A program made the translations under genes and the position numbers. The notes below the pieces were generated by a model, which worked only from the letters and a program-made list of their open reading frames with translations, did not search any database and was not told the DNA's origin. From assembly GCA_963693285.1 (NCBI GenBank), contig OY848918.1, positions 4,593,876-4,657,875 of the forward strand: DNA of 64,000 nt, in the 5' to 3' direction. Shown piece after piece: positions 61,641 to 64,000 of the stretch. This DNA is from Xestospongia muta. Taxonomy: Eukaryota; Porifera; Demospongiae; Haplosclerida; Petrosiidae. Numbering within the stretch: the stretch's first letter is position 1; the number at the start of each line of letters is the position of its first letter.

Positions 61641-62460
61641 TGTACATTAGAAGAGAGTAGGAGAGTAAAAGAATGCTGAGAAAGCTAATGATGACTATAC
61701 ACAAATATTACTAAAAGTAATAATATCATAAGCATTGTCATTTATCAATTCATTTAGTTGTTTAATGGACTAGGTAACTGGTAGAAGAATACTGACTACA
61801 ATTGAAGAAGTGAATCTGAACATTATACAAACAATGCTATATAATACTATTAATGAGATACATACTTATAACAGTGGATGAGAGTGAAACAGATTAGTGT
61901 TATGCTATGGTTTATAGAATTATTGTATGATATGGAGCACCATTTGTATCAAAAGTAAATCATATTTGTATGACTTACTAAATAATTATAATAATTATAT
62001 TTACAATATAATTGTAACACTAACAGGAGATACATAAACATTACACACCATTTCTGTTATTGACTAAGTAATTGTTTGACATATCCTGAGGAGTAAAACA
62101 CTCAGTGACAACTGACATAGCATCCATGTATTGCTCATGGCTTTAGTTGCTAGGCAATAAACTACAAAGATTACTTTTTATCTTGTATTCACTCGGTTTT
62201 CTTGACTAGTTTTGGTTTTGTGGTAACTTAGTACTGTATTTGTATAGTATTGATGAACCTAAAGTATCAAAGGCATTGGTTGAAATGACAAAATGCTTTC
62301 AAAGTATAACTGTAGTTGTTTGGATTATGCCTTATTTATCATTTATCTTTATTATATGTTTCTTTAATACAGTTATTCTTGTAACTACTGATCCATCATG
62401 GAGATTTAAACATGCATACAATCAATTATCATATACAACATTGTCAAGGTGTATGTCATT
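61641..62460. other. No supported gene
   Basis: Contains an open frame to 62,476 with a hydrophobic stretch (SFIFIICFFNTVILV) preceded by DEPKVSKALVEMTKCFQ. No ATG, splice context or known domain supports it. It might be a decayed membrane-protein exon. Confidence 0.25.
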
Positions 62461-62470
62461 ACAGTCTGTG

Positions 62471-62473
<3 letters not shown>

Positions 62474-62533
<60 letters not shown>
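62474..62533. repeat. (AAT)n microsatellite
   Basis: About 20 uninterrupted trinucleotide units. The poly-tyrosine frame seen on the minus strand is an artefact of this run. Confidence 0.97.
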
Positions 62534-62536
<3 letters not shown>

Positions 62537-63063
62537 CTATGGTGAACTATATGTACAGTGGTGATATCTAGTGTAAACATTCCGATGTCTTTCAGTTTCA
62601 ATAATTTATTATAACTAACTGCAGACAGCATTGTTAGTTTTAAGATTGAATTTTACCACTGGTAAGAACTTTTCCTTTAAAACTATTTTATACGAACTAT
62701 AATCTATTTATGATCTTGTCACTCTTGTGAAATATATATAAATCAGTATCACTATTATGATTATAAAATAATGCCAATAAAGTCATTTTGCATGCTTGTA
62801 ATTTATATACATCCTAATGTTTTATAAATGATCTAACTACGGGGAATCAATAGTATGTGATATATTTACCTGGTGTATTAGTAAATGATGTCATAAAAAA
62901 TAACCCAAGCCCATCCCTAAATCCTAACAGTTGACCAATCAAATCACAGATTGAAAAGAATGTAATTATACAAAATATAATAGAAAGTTTTGATTGAAGT
63001 TGTTTGATAGTGGTGGTTTGATTTTTCTCTGCTAAATCAGCATCCATATACCTATATGCAAAT

Positions 63064-63986
63064 ATGAAGAAGTAAGAGATTACTTTTCTTTATTGTCTAT
63101 TTATTTATTTTAAATGTTATACTTAGTAATGGAAGACTACTGACGTTGCTCAGACTTATTACTATAACTAGTACTCTTGGTAAGTCTTAGTGGATAAAAA
63201 TCTAGATTGATGGCAATAGATGGTCATAAACTAAAGTTTAGACCTGTTTAATAGCTGCCAATAATAACATTCCAAATGGCCTTATTTTTTACTCTTGCTG
63301 GCTTTTTTTTAACTACACCTTGTCATCAGTATGATGTCTGTAGGCTTATTAATTAAATTACTTTAGGTGCAGCTGGTATCTTCACTATTGTACCAAAGAC
63401 ACAATATGTCTACCTCAATCATAATGTGACATTTGAGTGTGCTACTAACTTAACTGGATATACTCTAACATTTTCTTATGGTGGATCTATACATTCTACA
63501 TTGAAACAAACTAATCTACCTGATGGTGGTATAAAGATCACAACAACCTTCATTGCAACAAATGGTAACAATGGTACTAGTGTATCGTGTATAGCTCGTT
63601 TGAATAATGTATTCAAGGGAATATCAGACTTATCCTATGTATATGTACAAGGTAAGATATAAAGGTAACTTATATTACTAATAAATTAATGTACTGTATT
63701 TGGTTAGGTCCTCCAGGAACTGTCTCTAATCTCCAAGGATATCAGTTAGATCATTGTTGTATTGTCTTCTCCTGGTCTCCTCCATTCACATTAGGACAGT
63801 TAAGTGTGTGGTATCAAGTGATATTAAGTGTAGGAGAAGAAGTGATGTCATCAGAAGTAATCTATACTACTAACTACACTTATTGTCCTATTGACCTAAC
63901 TAATGGAGAATATAGACTTAATATTACTATAATCAATGGAGCAGGGACTGGAATATGGAACAGTAACACTACAATGTTTAAAACAG
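63064..63986 (+). CDS. R6: 5' part of an Ig-FN3 receptor, continues beyond window
   Basis: Four exons are visible: 63,064-63,071 and 63,127-63,179 (leader, split by a 55-nt intron), 63,367-63,651 (Ig) and 63,708-63,986 (FN3, ending at a GTACAT donor). The frame is continuous. The leader reads MKNNGRLLTLLRLITITSTL. The Ig exon has the family words ETQ-like TQYVYLNHNVTFECAT and VSCIARLNN; the FN3 exon has FSWSPPFTLGQLSVWYQ and EYRLNI. It is closest to R3, R4 and R5. The split leader matches the R5 layout and shows what an intact R5 leader would need in length class. Transmembrane and tail exons lie to the right of the window, so tail type is unknown. Confidence 0.8.
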
Positions 63987-64000
63987 GTACATAATGTTTA

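Noticed and set aside
62422..62631. Open frame with a long poly-tyrosine run on the minus strand
   Set aside because: It is the translation of the (AAT)n microsatellite at 62,474-62,533.
1..64000. tRNA, rRNA and bacterial gene signals
   Set aside because: No cloverleaf-capable conserved boxes, rRNA core sequence or operon-like gene packing was seen on reading both strands, though weak tRNA relics could be missed by eye.

Overview
The window looks like nuclear DNA of an early-branching animal, most probably a demosponge of the Amphimedon type. It is strongly AT-rich, its genes are split by many short GT-AG introns, and it encodes single-pass receptors built from Ig-like and fibronectin III (FN3) domains, one of them ending in a Death domain. 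The species is an inference from gene style, not something I could test. I found no rRNA, tRNA, CRISPR or bacterial-style operon.

Layout. Bases 1-22,000 are a mosaic of duplicated AT-rich repeats with one decayed receptor tail (7,243-8,117). Bases 22,057-52,503 hold a cluster of five receptor genes. R1 (+, 22,057-25,385) and R2 (-, 25,803-27,980) converge tail to tail. R3 (+, 33,228-35,924) follows a decayed FN3 gene piece (30,898-31,352). R4 (-, 39,400-41,745) lies between two broken C-terminal copies of R2 (38,055-38,997 and 41,976-43,056). R5 (+, 49,873-52,503) carries the Death domain. Bases 52,504-63,063 are again repeats, with a 163-bp satellite (59,757-61,640) and another receptor-tail remnant (59,228-59,700, -). 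A sixth receptor, R6, starts at 63,064 and runs off the window.

Gene models were assembled by hand from splice signals. R1, R2, R3 and R4 each close into one uninterrupted frame (509, 563, 588 and 514 residues). R1-R5 share one exon grammar: leader, Ig exon, FN3 exon, a 74-83 nt exon leaving phase 0, a 220-232 nt exon, a 381-456 nt exon, then transmembrane and tail exons. Almost all other junctions are phase 1.

The family seems to act as surface receptors with a conserved outside and variable inside. R1 has a short plain tail. R2 has a YENV motif and a C-terminal CAAYGVI. R4 ends in CDAYGVI. R3 has lost a Death domain, and R5 keeps one. R4 and R5 have closely similar ectodomains but opposite kinds of tail, which recalls paired immune receptors. 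This cluster is the most likely candidate for an undescribed system in the window. The main cautions are that R5 has a one-base frame break in its leader, and that ligand and signalling role are unknown.
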